Shown here: positions 22,014 to 32,023 of the stretch, piece after piece
How the letters are laid out: every line of letters begins with the position of its first letter
Numbering within the stretch: position 1 is the first letter of the stretch
Translations under genes and position numbers: made by a program
From: Thermothielavioides terrestris NRRL 8126
Taxonomy: Eukaryota; Ascomycota; Sordariomycetes; Sordariales; Chaetomiaceae
Assembly (NCBI RefSeq): GCF_000226115.1
Contig: NC_016457.1
Span: 1,240,001-1,304,000 of the forward strand
DNA: 64,000 nucleotides
Direction of reading: 5' to 3'
The notes under the pieces: model-generated
The model's database searches: none
The model's input: the letters and a program-made list of their open reading frames with translations, nothing else
What the model was told of the DNA's origin: nothing

Positions 22014-22972
22014 AGCACCGTTCAACTTGCCGAGGCGCCATCTTTCGCTTGATGCAGCATCGCGGGAATTGCTGCCTATCGTTCCGAGGAGAAAGCAGAT
22101 AGAAGGTCGGAACGGCCGCTGAAGATGCCCTCCCCGTTTCCCGGCCATGCTTGCTTCGGATCGCTACCCTCATCATCTCTCCGGGGCGCCAGATACGGGC
22201 TCGTGCTTGTGAAGCGACATCGCCAGCCCGAGACCCCGACCTGGTGGCACGACATGTGCTGTGGGACCCTGACGAGCGGGAAGGAATTCTTGCGTCCTTT
22301 TCCGAGAGCGCAATTGGAACCGGCCGTCTCGGTTGCAGCTGGCCTGCGCCCTAGGTCCCTATCTGCCGGCGCTCGGTGGTTGCACCGCTCGAGATGTGGT
22401 GATGCTGGCGTCAGCAAGCTTTCCGGGATTGGTTCACTGGCCAAATGTGGCTTCCGACGTTGCTCTAGTGCATAGAATTCTCGGCTACGGCGAAGCTGTC
22501 ACCGCTGCTTGTTCCAGACCGATTGCGACGGCGCAGCATCCTTCACAACATCCAGTCTTGCTTTCGCTCTAGTCTCGCCGTCCCCCGGATGCACGCGGAT
22601 ACAGGAACCAGTCCAATGGGGATTCCGGGCCTGTAAACAATTCTGACCAAGCCTCCCTCGCCTGCAGAATCCAACAAACGCCTGCAGTTCTTCGCCAAAC
22701 ACGGGAGAAAATGCAGCATGCATTGGGGTTGTCGGATGCCAGATGGCACGCTACTGCTGGTCCAAATGCACAAGCTCTTAGCCGCCATGCCACAATCCAA
22801 TCTGGCAGCTGCGTCCTTCACGGCCAATGTCAAACACTCCGGCCGCCATTCAACATCCATCCGATCTCGCCAGAAACCTCGACAACCGCCGCGGCCTCGC
22901 ATGGTGGAACAGCTTCCGACGTCTACCTTGCTCGACGACATCGCTGCAACCTTCCCGTCCGGGCCCTCCACA
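22014..22972. other. Intergenic region between the 3' ends of ten1 and the 150-residue gene
   Basis: 959 bp between convergent genes. Several mid-sized ORFs on both strands lack family features and splice support. Nothing else is recognised. Confidence 0.45.
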
Positions 22973-23543
22973 TCAGCCGCTAGCCCGCCCGCTGGGTTGG
23001 GCTGTCGTAGGGGTTTCGCGATCAGTTCGGCGTCTCTCGTCGCGTCGACTCCTCGAATCGCCCCGCCGTCGGCTCTCCCTCCTCTTCCTTGACGATTCAT
23101 TGGCGCCCGCTTTCGCTATCACCACGGGCTGGTGAAGCGGCCGTTTGAGGGGCTTGCTCGAGGTGCTCGAGGTGCCGGATGCCCTCGCCGCTGCCTGTCT
23201 CTCCCACATCTCCTTCGACTTGTTGCAGATGTCGTCGATCTGCTCCTGATACGGTGTCAACTTCGACGCCCTGGTCCTCCGTGCTCTATCACGCTATCGG
23301 TGGCTCACATCTGTCAGACAAGGCCCTGGTGTGGTTATCAGAAAACCGTCTTCTCCCTGGGGACCGTCAGCAGCCAGTTCATCTCGAAGCGGGAAAGCAA
23401 GGATCACCTACGTCGCGGGTGAAGGGCCTTACTGTCGCCCCGGGCCCCAGATAGTACTGAAGCTCCTGGGTGATGACCTTCTTGTGGATATCCAGGTGCG
23501 GAATCCAGTATTTGTTCATGGTCGAGGACGACGACGATGACAT
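22973..23543 (-). CDS. Conserved small basic-tailed protein of unknown function
   Basis: Exons 23543-23412, 23356-23309 and 23245-22973 splice in phase to 150 residues. The first ~75 residues are ordered and well composed: MNKYWIPHLDIHKKVITQEL, a YYLGPGATVRPF block, then LITTPGPCLTDEQIDDICNK and KSKEMWERQAAARA. The rest is Ser-rich and then strongly basic (ESSRKRRESRRRGDSRSRR), as in nuclear or RNA-binding tails. I recall similar short proteins in other filamentous ascomycetes but know no function. The 16-residue middle exon, flanked by canonical introns of 55 and 63 nt that keep the frame, is good evidence the gene is real. Confidence 0.8.
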
Positions 23544-26500
23544 GGTGATCCGGGAAGCCGAGATGAGGACGGTTGTGATGGGATCAAGTTCGCTTCCTTC
23601 TAAGCTGCTTGCATCCGAATCCAGGACGGGCTGGCTCCCATTTATGCTTTCGTTCCTTCGGCCAAGTCCGTCCAGTCAAGGATTGTTCCAGGGTTGGTTG
23701 GGTCGGTCGGCCTGGAGAGGTTGCCTCGGATCAAGCCGAACATATCACGGTGCCCCTCTCTCTCACCCTCGCCCGAACCTACTACGGCGTGCCTACACCG
23801 CTCATCACCCACTCCACCACCGCCACCCAATGTCCCAAAATTTTGCTGCAATGCCCGAGAACGGCACAGTGTCTGCAAACAAGCGTGGTGCAGTGTAGCC
23901 GCATTCACGATGGCTGGCTACCTACCTGAGTTCCCTCCCGGGTGAGCCGCCCCTCACTGGCCCGCTCTCCCCATACCCCCCCGGGCTGTTCGCCTCACTT
24001 TTCCGCCTCGTCCCTTTCCCCGTCAAACCTCCCGCCACACCCCCTCCCTGCCCTCCTTTTTCTTTCCCCTTTTTGAGACTCGCGCACGCCACGGAAGCAG
24101 GCACACGAAAATGCATTCGCTGCAATTTGTAAATTACGTTTTCCCCTTTCGTTCCCCTTTCGCTGCGTGCGGATCATGTCCCGAAGCCCCCCCCCTCCCC
24201 TCCCCTTTATTGGCCGCTGCCGTGGCGTTACCTCATCTTGCCGGGACCCAGTCAGATGCTGCGCTACGCCGGTTGCTGTGTGGTTTCTCAGCTGCCTTGG
24301 AGGCTGATGCGCCGTCGCAGCTGAGAGAGATTAGTTGGGTTGGGGTTCATGGTGGTATCGGCCGCGTCGAATCGTGGTGGCGACTTTGGTTTTGGGGATG
24401 GTGGTGACGGGTTCATGCATCTTGGTCTGCTGCTGCCGTCGTCCTCATGGGGAATTTGCCACTTGCCCTCTTGGTGTGTGAGCTTGTCTCTCTTTGGCAT
24501 TCATGGCCTTGGCTCAGTGCCCCTACACAGTACTGACCACCATAGCAACACATCCCTGTGGTTGAACCTTGATTCGGATGCCGCGAGGCTGGCTGTCGGT
24601 TTCCTGTCTGGTTGTGGAAAGGAAAACCCCTTGTTTATGCAGCCTTGTTGCCGGAGATTTACTGTGTACAGATTCTGTTTACTCAATCGCTTGCTGATCT
24701 CGACGCTTTTGTCTCCCCTGATCCTAGGAGAGCAAGGTATGCTGAGGACGTGCGACTGAACGCCTCCGAAAGGATTCCCCTCCCCAGATCCTCCCTTGCC
24801 GGTGACAGTCAATTCCTTCCGCCTCACCAAACTCAAGAGCTGGAGGTTTTTGGATCCCGCTCGCACCTCCCACAAATATGCGAGCGACTCCTGGGCGACT
24901 GGTGTGAGTTTCCAAGTGGCTTTCGGCGTTTTGGAGTTCTGTGGTGTGCACGGCAAGCCGAGACTCAAGGAGGACGTACCACGGCATCTTGGACCAACAC
25001 GAGTCCTGACAGCTTGGAGCCCGGGAAGTGTGGGATGGCTATCACGTTTCCCCCCTCACCTCGGTTACGGTCCCGCAAGGCGCGTTCTCCGACTATATCA
25101 TCATAGATCCCTGCATGGAAACGGGTGGTCGACTTCAAGATGGGTGGCATGTCATGGCTCAAACATGGCCTTTGTGTCCTCCTTGTCAGTGAGCATACAG
25201 CATTTGCCCTGGATGCCCTGGACTTGAAAGCCAAGGCGATCCCGAGGCAATGGTGTACTCTTAGCCCGATGCTTGCCTCCGTGTGGATTGGTCCAATCCT
25301 GACCATGACTGTGATCCATGCCAGTGGAGCTTCGTTTCAAATCAGTCCCAATAACTCGGTAGCTCGTCGTTTACGCACTCGCTTCCAGATGTGAGGCTGT
25401 CGCTCCCAACGCACTGCTTCGGTAGGATCAGATGGCCCGCAGTCTGAGCTTGTTGAAGGTCATGCCCGACCCCAAAGTGGTAGCAGCAACCCTCCCTTTT
25501 CCGTCACAGTTAGCGAACTACCATGAAAAATAGCAGAGATCGCCTCACTCTTCCCCAGTCAGTCTAAGTCCGGTGTGTTGTGGATCCATATGGAGAGTTA
25601 TAAGGCGAGGAGATCGGCGGATTCTGGGGCTGTCCTCAAGCTGTTTGCAATTCAGGGCCATGATGGATGTCAAGGCAGCGGCCGAGCACAAGCCTCAGGA
25701 AAACACCAGCACTTTGAACATCTGCTCCGGTCCGATTAGCAAAGCCACGCCAAAAATATTGTTCTGGTCCTCTCAGCACGAACAATGATGCGAGCCAACC
25801 GAGCCTGTCACCCGCTGGTCCTGTGGGCTACTCTGCACCAATATGCCAGCGTCGACATAGGTGAGACTCCCATCTCCGTCGTCATGCTGGGACCTACGTT
25901 GCTTATCTCGCAGCTATTGAGCTGTTGAATGACTTGGGTGGCATCCAACGCGGCCCTCTCCGAAGAGAACTGGTTTCTCTGACAGAACACTCCCCTCTAG
26001 CACGTTTTCAGGGTGGTGTGAATGTGCTCCCCTTGACGAAGTCTACACTCAAGATTACACGCAAATGTCTTTCCTGTCATCCTTTCTGATTTACGGAGCA
26101 GGCTGGAAAGAATCGCCACACATTCCCTCATAAAACCAAATCACTATCCGCAACACCATTTTTGAGAGAGATGCGTGAACCGTCCTGAGGCTCACCTGCT
26201 CACAGTTGATGACTCCCTATCAGAGATGCCAGATGATCCTGAACCAAAATCATCACAGAGCTCATGTCCTTTCAACAGGTGAATATTTGCTCATTTGCGT
26301 CAATCGAAGCAAGATGTCTGTGTGATAATCTGGACAGCGACCATGGAAATGAGAAGAACGCTGATGGGGAATACCCAAACAACCGTGAGAAATCACGTGT
26401 AGGAAACCTGCTTTGGACCTATGATAGCTCACAGTTATAAAGGGGCAGCTGGAAATGGTAGTTCGACCTGCTGATTTCAACTCAAGGTAAGAACTTGACG

Positions 26501-27437
26501 GTGTTGCAAGTTGATGGCCCAGTTGGGCGGACGGTTAAACTGTTGTCACATGCCGCTGGCACAAGCACGCTAGTTCAGGTAACTCGCACGCTAGACCCAC
26601 TGCAGCTTATCTGAGAGTGGAGCTTGCTCTAGGGCTTAGATGCATAGCAACCATGATGGATCGGTGCCTTGCGTCAATCATTTCTGACTAGAAGTCGCAG
26701 CATGGATGGCACCAAACTGCTTGATGGCAATTACGAGCATCCAAACATCAAACGAGATCGGAGCCTGCATCGTGAGGTTCATGGACGATGCTCCCGACTT
26801 GCTCGTCACGAATTATTACGAATACGCCGCCTGATCGGATAATGACGCGGTTGCGCTAAGCTACAGCCACCAAACAGTGGACACGTGAAGATAACGCTTA
26901 ACAGCCCAGCCGCTTGGGTGGGCACCACACCGGAATTTTGGCGAGGCACGCTTCTTTTGGCCACGGTGGGCAGCCGAACGAGCGCGACAAACCGTCAGGA
27001 GACGGACGACCTGAACAAGGGGCCGGCTTGCCGAGCCGACTTCGCGACTGAGAGCGCAACAGATGGAGCCGCAGATCGATACGTGCTACCATTGACGAAT
27101 CGATTGACGATTCTGCCGACCAGTGTATTGAAGCCGCAGCAGCCCTCATCGCGCCATTGCCTTCACCGCCTTCGATCACCGAGCCGACAGAAGCTTTGGA
27201 TTGCTCATCGTCACTGCGGTACAGCTGCGCCTGCTGCCCAATCGATCGCGCCCGCCGCTCCAGCTCTTCAGCTCGCTCACGTCCCCGACCCCTTCAACAG
27301 TGGGTGCACAGTGCCGAGTCCGCCTTGTCACTCGAGCACCCCCGCGGTGGTCTATCTGCCACGGCCGAGCACGTTGACAACCAGTCAAATCCCCTTCGAC
27401 CCCGCCTGCCGGGCGTCACCGACCGCTCGCCGCAACA
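23544..27437. other. Long gene-free stretch (3.9 kb) before ice2
   Basis: It starts with the promoter of the 150-residue gene, then a CT-rich tract near 23980-24220 resembling fungal promoters. The remainder to 26880 is of lower GC and holds only short ORFs with no recognisable family. The last 500 bp is the ice2 leader. A non-coding transcript or an eroded repeat is possible, but nothing in the sequence shows it. Confidence 0.4.
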
Positions 27438-28805
27438 ATGTGGTGGCTGATCAACGCCTGTTCGAGCGCCATCTTCCTGCTGAGCATCGTGCTCTCCATA
27501 CCCATCGCGTTTGACGTCGGGGGTCGCGATGCCGGACTGGCCTACTCGCTGTCCCTCTTTCTCTTCTACTTCTTCTACAGCGTCAGCAAGCTCCTAACGC
27601 CGGAGCGGTCGCGGGTACGGTGGTTCTTTACGAGCCTCGTCGGTCTGTCGCAATGGATCATCATCCCCACGCTTTTGATCTGGTCGCTCAACCGCTTCTC
27701 GGTGGAGGCGAGCAGCGCCGGCTGGGTATCCCGGACCTTCTCCCACATCACCTCGACGCACCATAAAACATGGAAGGAGTGGTTCTTCGGCCAGGAGGGG
27801 TTCGTCGAGACGGTGGCTCTGGGCGCGTGGGACAGCACGCTCAGCTACTCGAGCCCGGTTTTCCAGATGCTCGAGGGCTTCTGCAGCTTGCTGGTCATCC
27901 AGGCCGCCGGTCAGATTACGAGATGGCTCGTGAACCGCGGGAGGAGTGATACGTGGGTGGTGAGTGCGAGCATCTCAGGGGAAAACTCGTCCGCTGCTGA
28001 CCTTGAATCGCAGATCCTCCTTCTCGTCTTCTCTGCCTCCATCATCTCGAGTGCAGTGTACTTCCTGTGGCGCGTCATCTCGTTTCCACAAATCAACAAT
28101 CTTGATGCCACGCTCATCGGCGTCGCCATGACCTCTGCCGCCTTCTTATGCGCCTTCGGCATCGCCAGCGGCCGTGGCAACCCAGTCGAGTCCTCCCTGC
28201 TGTTCGCCTATGCCGTCCTCTGCGTCTACCAGATCTTCACAGACTACCAGCCATCCCCGGAGGCTGCGGCAGCCGCGGAGCAGGCGGCAGCAGCGCAACC
28301 CGACTTCCCGCCGCTGCCTCCGATTATCATGGCGTCGTATTCGACCCTCCTGCACATGCTGAGCAGCCTGCCGTCGGCCGTGAACTCGTCGTTCCAGTTT
28401 CTCTATGCCGCCTTCCAGACCATCACCCCCAGCGTCATCATTTCGCTGACATACCGCATCATCGTGTTCTACTGCGCCACGAGGATCATTCCGGCCGTCC
28501 GGGAACTGGGCGCTACGGCGATCATGGAGGAGCCGACTCTCGAGGACACGGAAGGGGCGAACCGCCTGATCGGCTTTCTCAGCTGGTTCTCGCCCTCGAT
28601 GCTCATCGCCGTCTACACCAGCTTGTTGCTGCAGCACTTCAGCGTCTCCAGCAGCGGCGATGATGTCGGATGGACCTTGCGTGCAGGGGATGCTGGCGGC
28701 AGCACATGGCGGTGGGTCAACCTCGCGGCCACGATGGGGTTGTATGCCGTGGAGCTGTACCTCGGAGGCAACGGCGACGGGGGAGTCCATTGGAAAACCG
28801 ACTAG
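27438..28805 (+). CDS. ice2: ER membrane protein Ice2
   Basis: Exons 27438-27959 and 28014-28805 encode 437 residues. The protein is almost wholly membrane: about ten hydrophobic segments, beginning at MWWLINACSSAIFLLSIVLS. The YSVSKLLTPERSRVRWFF loop, an ITRWLVNRGRSDTW segment, FAYAVLCVYQIFTDY and the late LTYRIIVFYCATRI match the Ice2 family. In yeast Ice2 keeps cortical ER inherited and links ER and lipid-droplet metabolism by restraining Spo7-Nem1. The intron 27960-28013 is 54 nt, a multiple of three with no stop, so an unspliced message would add 18 residues rather than break the frame. Confidence 0.9.
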   Translation: MWWLINACSSAIFLLSIVLSIPIAFDVGGRDAGLAYSLSLFLFYFFYSVSKLLTPERSRVRWFFTSLVGLSQWIIIPTLLIWSLNRFSVEASSAGWVSRTFSHITSTHHKTWKEWFFGQEGFVETVALGAWDSTLSYSSPVFQMLEGFCSLLVIQAAGQITRWLVNRGRSDTWVVSASISGENSSAADLESQILLLVFSASIISSAVYFLWRVISFPQINNLDATLIGVAMTSAAFLCAFGIASGRGNPVESSLLFAYAVLCVYQIFTDYQPSPEAAAAAEQAAAAQPDFPPLPPIIMASYSTLLHMLSSLPSAVNSSFQFLYAAFQTITPSVIISLTYRIIVFYCATRIIPAVRELGATAIMEEPTLEDTEGANRLIGFLSWFSPSMLIAVYTSLLLQHFSVSSSGDDVGWTLRAGDAGGSTWRWVNLAATMGLYAVELYLGGNGDGGVHWKTD

Positions 28806-30411
28806 GAGAGGGAAGGGGGGGAGGGGCGTGGCCTTTGCGGCTCCCCGAACATGAATATGGGACGGAATCGCTCTTCTCTGGCGGAGACTGGGTCCTGCGA
28901 ATGGAGGCAGGGCCTCTGCACCTTTCAAGGAACGAACGGAATGGGTCAACGGGTGACAGGTCACGAATCGGAAGGAATCATGAACTGGATGGAGGGGATC
29001 AATCATATTGAGGGCTGGAAGGAATGATACCCAAGAGCTAGGCCCGCAAGGCAGCCAGCAGCCATTATTCGCAAGTTCGGGGAAGAGGGGTGGCCGAGTT
29101 GGGTTTTCGGAGGGATAGCATGGCGGATCGAGCCCGGATGGGCAATATGCGCTTCGCCTGCTATGTTTGGGCAGTCTTTCTTGCCCCGACTAAACCAGCC
29201 CCGTCGTATCGGCGAGCCAGCCGGCGACATATACAGATCTATACGTCTTATTGCGCGTTTTGTTTTGTCTTGGCAGCAGCACAGATACGAGATACCTAGG
29301 CAAAGAAAGTTTAAAAAAAGGACCTTTGGGAGGGACAACCTTCGCGGTAATGGCATCACTCGCATCGGTACTGGTACGCAGCAAATGGCGTTATCGGCCC
29401 CAAGACTCGAGGACACTGCGAGAGACGGATTTACTTGTGGCGGGGGTAATGCATTTGCATTTTCGGCGCCTTGCTTTTCTTTGCTGGTCTGATCTCCCTG
29501 CTATTGTCATGCTTGGGCTTGGAAGGGAGTGATGATGTGGGCGAACAGGAATAGCTGCGATGAGCGGTCTGGGCTGGGCGGTGGACAGATCACGGGACAA
29601 TGACAACAGCGGCGGTTCCGTTTGTTATTGTCCCAGCAGGTTCAGTCCTAGCACTACACCAGCCAAGGGCAAAGGAGCCAAGAAATCAGAATTGTAGAGG
29701 GGAAGCAATTCCATCTCCCCATGCGTCCTCAGATTCTCGGATTTTCTGTGTGGAGGTCTCGTTGGCTTGACGCAGCTGCGGGTTGAGCATTTAGCCGCAG
29801 CTCAACAGAGCTGATCAGGGGATAACGTCACTGCGCTCACTGCACAGCAGGTGTGTTGGACGCAAATCTACCCCGCCAAAGCGGGCAACTTCAACATATC
29901 ACAGTGGCCATAAAAACTAGAAATGAAATAATTAGGGAAAAAAGCAACAAAAAAGCAAAAATCTAATTGAGGTAACCCAAAGAAGGCAGAGTGAAACGAG
30001 TGCGGAAGCGGCCTTTCAGCCGCCTGTGCTTTCCCAGCCGCCCAGCTGCCGACTGATTTTCTCCTCTTTTTTTCCTTCAATTCATCATCCTCATCAAACT
30101 CAACCACCACAACAGACATCGAGTTAGTCTGTCGATTAACTGCATGCTTTAAACTCGACGGCAGAGCTGGCTTCTTAACACCCATTGAAGCTGCCGATTC
30201 GCATTTACCTTCATTCCTTTCCAGCACGCACCCGACGCGTCCGCGACGCGTCAACCAACATTCAACCTTCCTTGCCGGACCACAACATCCAAACCGGCCA
30301 CCCACCCGATTTACACCCAGAAACACCAGGCCAGGACGCTCGAGCCGCGCAGCCAGGCCCAAGGAAAATAAAAAGCAGCACACTCGCAGAAAATAAAAAG
30401 AATTAAAAAAA
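28806..30411. other. Intergenic region between ice2 and the AT-hook gene
   Basis: 1.6 kb. The last ~550 bp is A/T- and CT-rich with an A-rich stretch directly before the AT-hook start (about 30358-30411), consistent with a promoter and leader. No other feature is supported. Confidence 0.4.
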
Positions 30412-31047
30412 ATGGCATCAACCCCGCCCCCGACCGACCAGCCGGTAAAGCGCAAGCGCGGCCGCCCCCCTCTCTCGCCCTCCCAGCGCAAGCCGAAACC
30501 GGCGCCAACCGGCCGCCCGCGCGGCCGGCCCAAGGGGAGCGGCGCGGGCGTCAAGAAGCGCACCAGCGCCGTCGCAGCAGCAACCGCAGCAGCAGCAACC
30601 GCCAAGGCATCCAGCAGCGGCGGTAGCGACGCGACGACGACGGCCCCCCGGCGGGGGCGCGGCCGGCCGAGGAAGAACGCGCCCCGTGTTCTGGAGGGGG
30701 TGGTGGCGGATGTGGAGGCGGAGGAGGGTAAGAAGGGTGTTGGTGCTGGTGCTGGTGATGGTGGGGAGGGGGAGCCGGTGGTGAAGAAGCGGGGCCGGGG
30801 CAGGCCGCCTGGGTCGGGCAAGAAGCAGAAGCTGGCGCAGCGGCGGGCTGCTGAGGCGGCGGCGGCGGCGACGGCGACTGCGCCTAAGAGGGGAGGGTCT
30901 GGCGGGGGGAGGCGGTCGGTTGGGGCCGGGAAGAAGGTTGTGGAGGAGGAGGAGAAGGAGGAGACGGGGGTCGGTGAGGATGATGGGGATTTTGAGGAGG
31001 ATGGTGAGGAGGTGGAGGTGGAGGAGGATGGGGAGGATGAGGACTGA
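30412..31047 (+). CDS. HMGA-like protein with four AT-hooks
   Basis: A single exon of 211 residues. Four AT-hook cores are plain: KRKRGRPPLSP (residues 13-23), GRPRGRPKGSG (34-44), RRGRGRPRKNA (about 80-90) and KKRGRGRPPGSG (about 124-135). Ala/Thr-rich and Gly-rich spacers separate them. The C-terminus is a long acidic tail of Glu/Asp/Gly. AT-hooks bind the minor groove of AT-rich DNA, and an acidic tail is typical of HMGA-type chromatin proteins. The start has a strong context (AAAAAATGGC). The 726-bp ORF on the other strand is only the mirror of these biased codons. Confidence 0.88.
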   Translation: MASTPPPTDQPVKRKRGRPPLSPSQRKPKPAPTGRPRGRPKGSGAGVKKRTSAVAAATAAAATAKASSSGGSDATTTAPRRGRGRPRKNAPRVLEGVVADVEAEEGKKGVGAGAGDGGEGEPVVKKRGRGRPPGSGKKQKLAQRRAAEAAAAATATAPKRGGSGGGRRSVGAGKKVVEEEEKEETGVGEDDGDFEEDGEEVEVEEDGEDED

Positions 31048-32023
31048 AAGGGAACCGTGAACGGTTTGGTGGGAAGAAATTGAGCCTGCGGCAGGGATGA
31101 GCGTGTTGGGGTGTCTCTGGTGCTTGTGGACGTGGACGGGCATGGGAATCGTTACGGGTCTGTTTTAGTTTTGGTCTCTTCGCTGCGGTGCTTTTCTGGG
31201 GAAGAGCTGTGAACAAAGGCGGAGAAAAGCCATATCACGAGCGAGGACGTTTCCTGGTATCAGCATCAAGGATAATTATCATGATCGGCTGCAGGGGAAG
31301 CATTCGCAGTGTGTCCTTAGGGAGCTCTATATCTACGTGGACCGCCAACTCTTCCGCCGAGTCTGCTGATATTCGCCAGTTGTTTCAGTGAAACAAAACC
31401 GCACCGGGCCATCTCGTTTATGCTATGCAGTACGACAGCCTGCTCGCCAGTTTTGCTGATTTCCCCACAGTTCTAGAGACATAAAGCTGAAACAGGTTGG
31501 ATTCGAGGGTCCGGAAGCTCCCTCTAGTAGCATCAACAGGTCGTAATGTGACTTTCTAGTTAACAGAGTTATCCATGGTTGTTGGACGGTCGGAAAGGAG
31601 GAGAGTTGCCACCTTTAACTTACGTTACCAAAGTTACCAACCTTACCAGGCAATTAGTTATCGATAATATGCACCTGGGATGAAGAGCGCCAAGACCCTA
31701 AACCCCTTGAACCCAGGGTTTTTGACGACTGCCAAGGACACAGGAAGTGCAAGCTCCTGCTCACTGCAAACCGACTCCATTCTCACAACGTCTCGGTGAA
31801 TTCTCAGCATTTCTTGCTGCCAGTCCTGTGCGACCCCGTCATCTCACTTGGGAAGCCTGCGACTGCCATGGACCGCTCTGCAGTGGCAAATTTGACTGCG
31901 GGGCCGCTTGCAACCGTGTGAGCCATCATCAGCGCTCACTTGAAACTTCCAGGGTTAGCTGTGCGGAATACGCCACACTCATCCACCATCCACCGTATCC
32001 TACCATATCCACCATCACCAAGA
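31048..32023. other. Intergenic region before the helicase gene
   Basis: 976 bp. Short GTTACCAA direct repeats near 31620-31640 and a TTATCGATAA palindrome near 31657 are the only structures noticed. The last ~300 bp is the probable leader of the helicase gene. Confidence 0.4.

Noticed and set aside
26885..27514. 209-codon ORF overlapping the start of ice2 in another frame
   Set aside because: It lies in the ice2 leader and runs into the ice2 coding start out of frame, with no family features.
30418..31143. 241-codon minus-strand ORF over the AT-hook gene
   Set aside because: Low-complexity complement of AT-hook and acidic codons.
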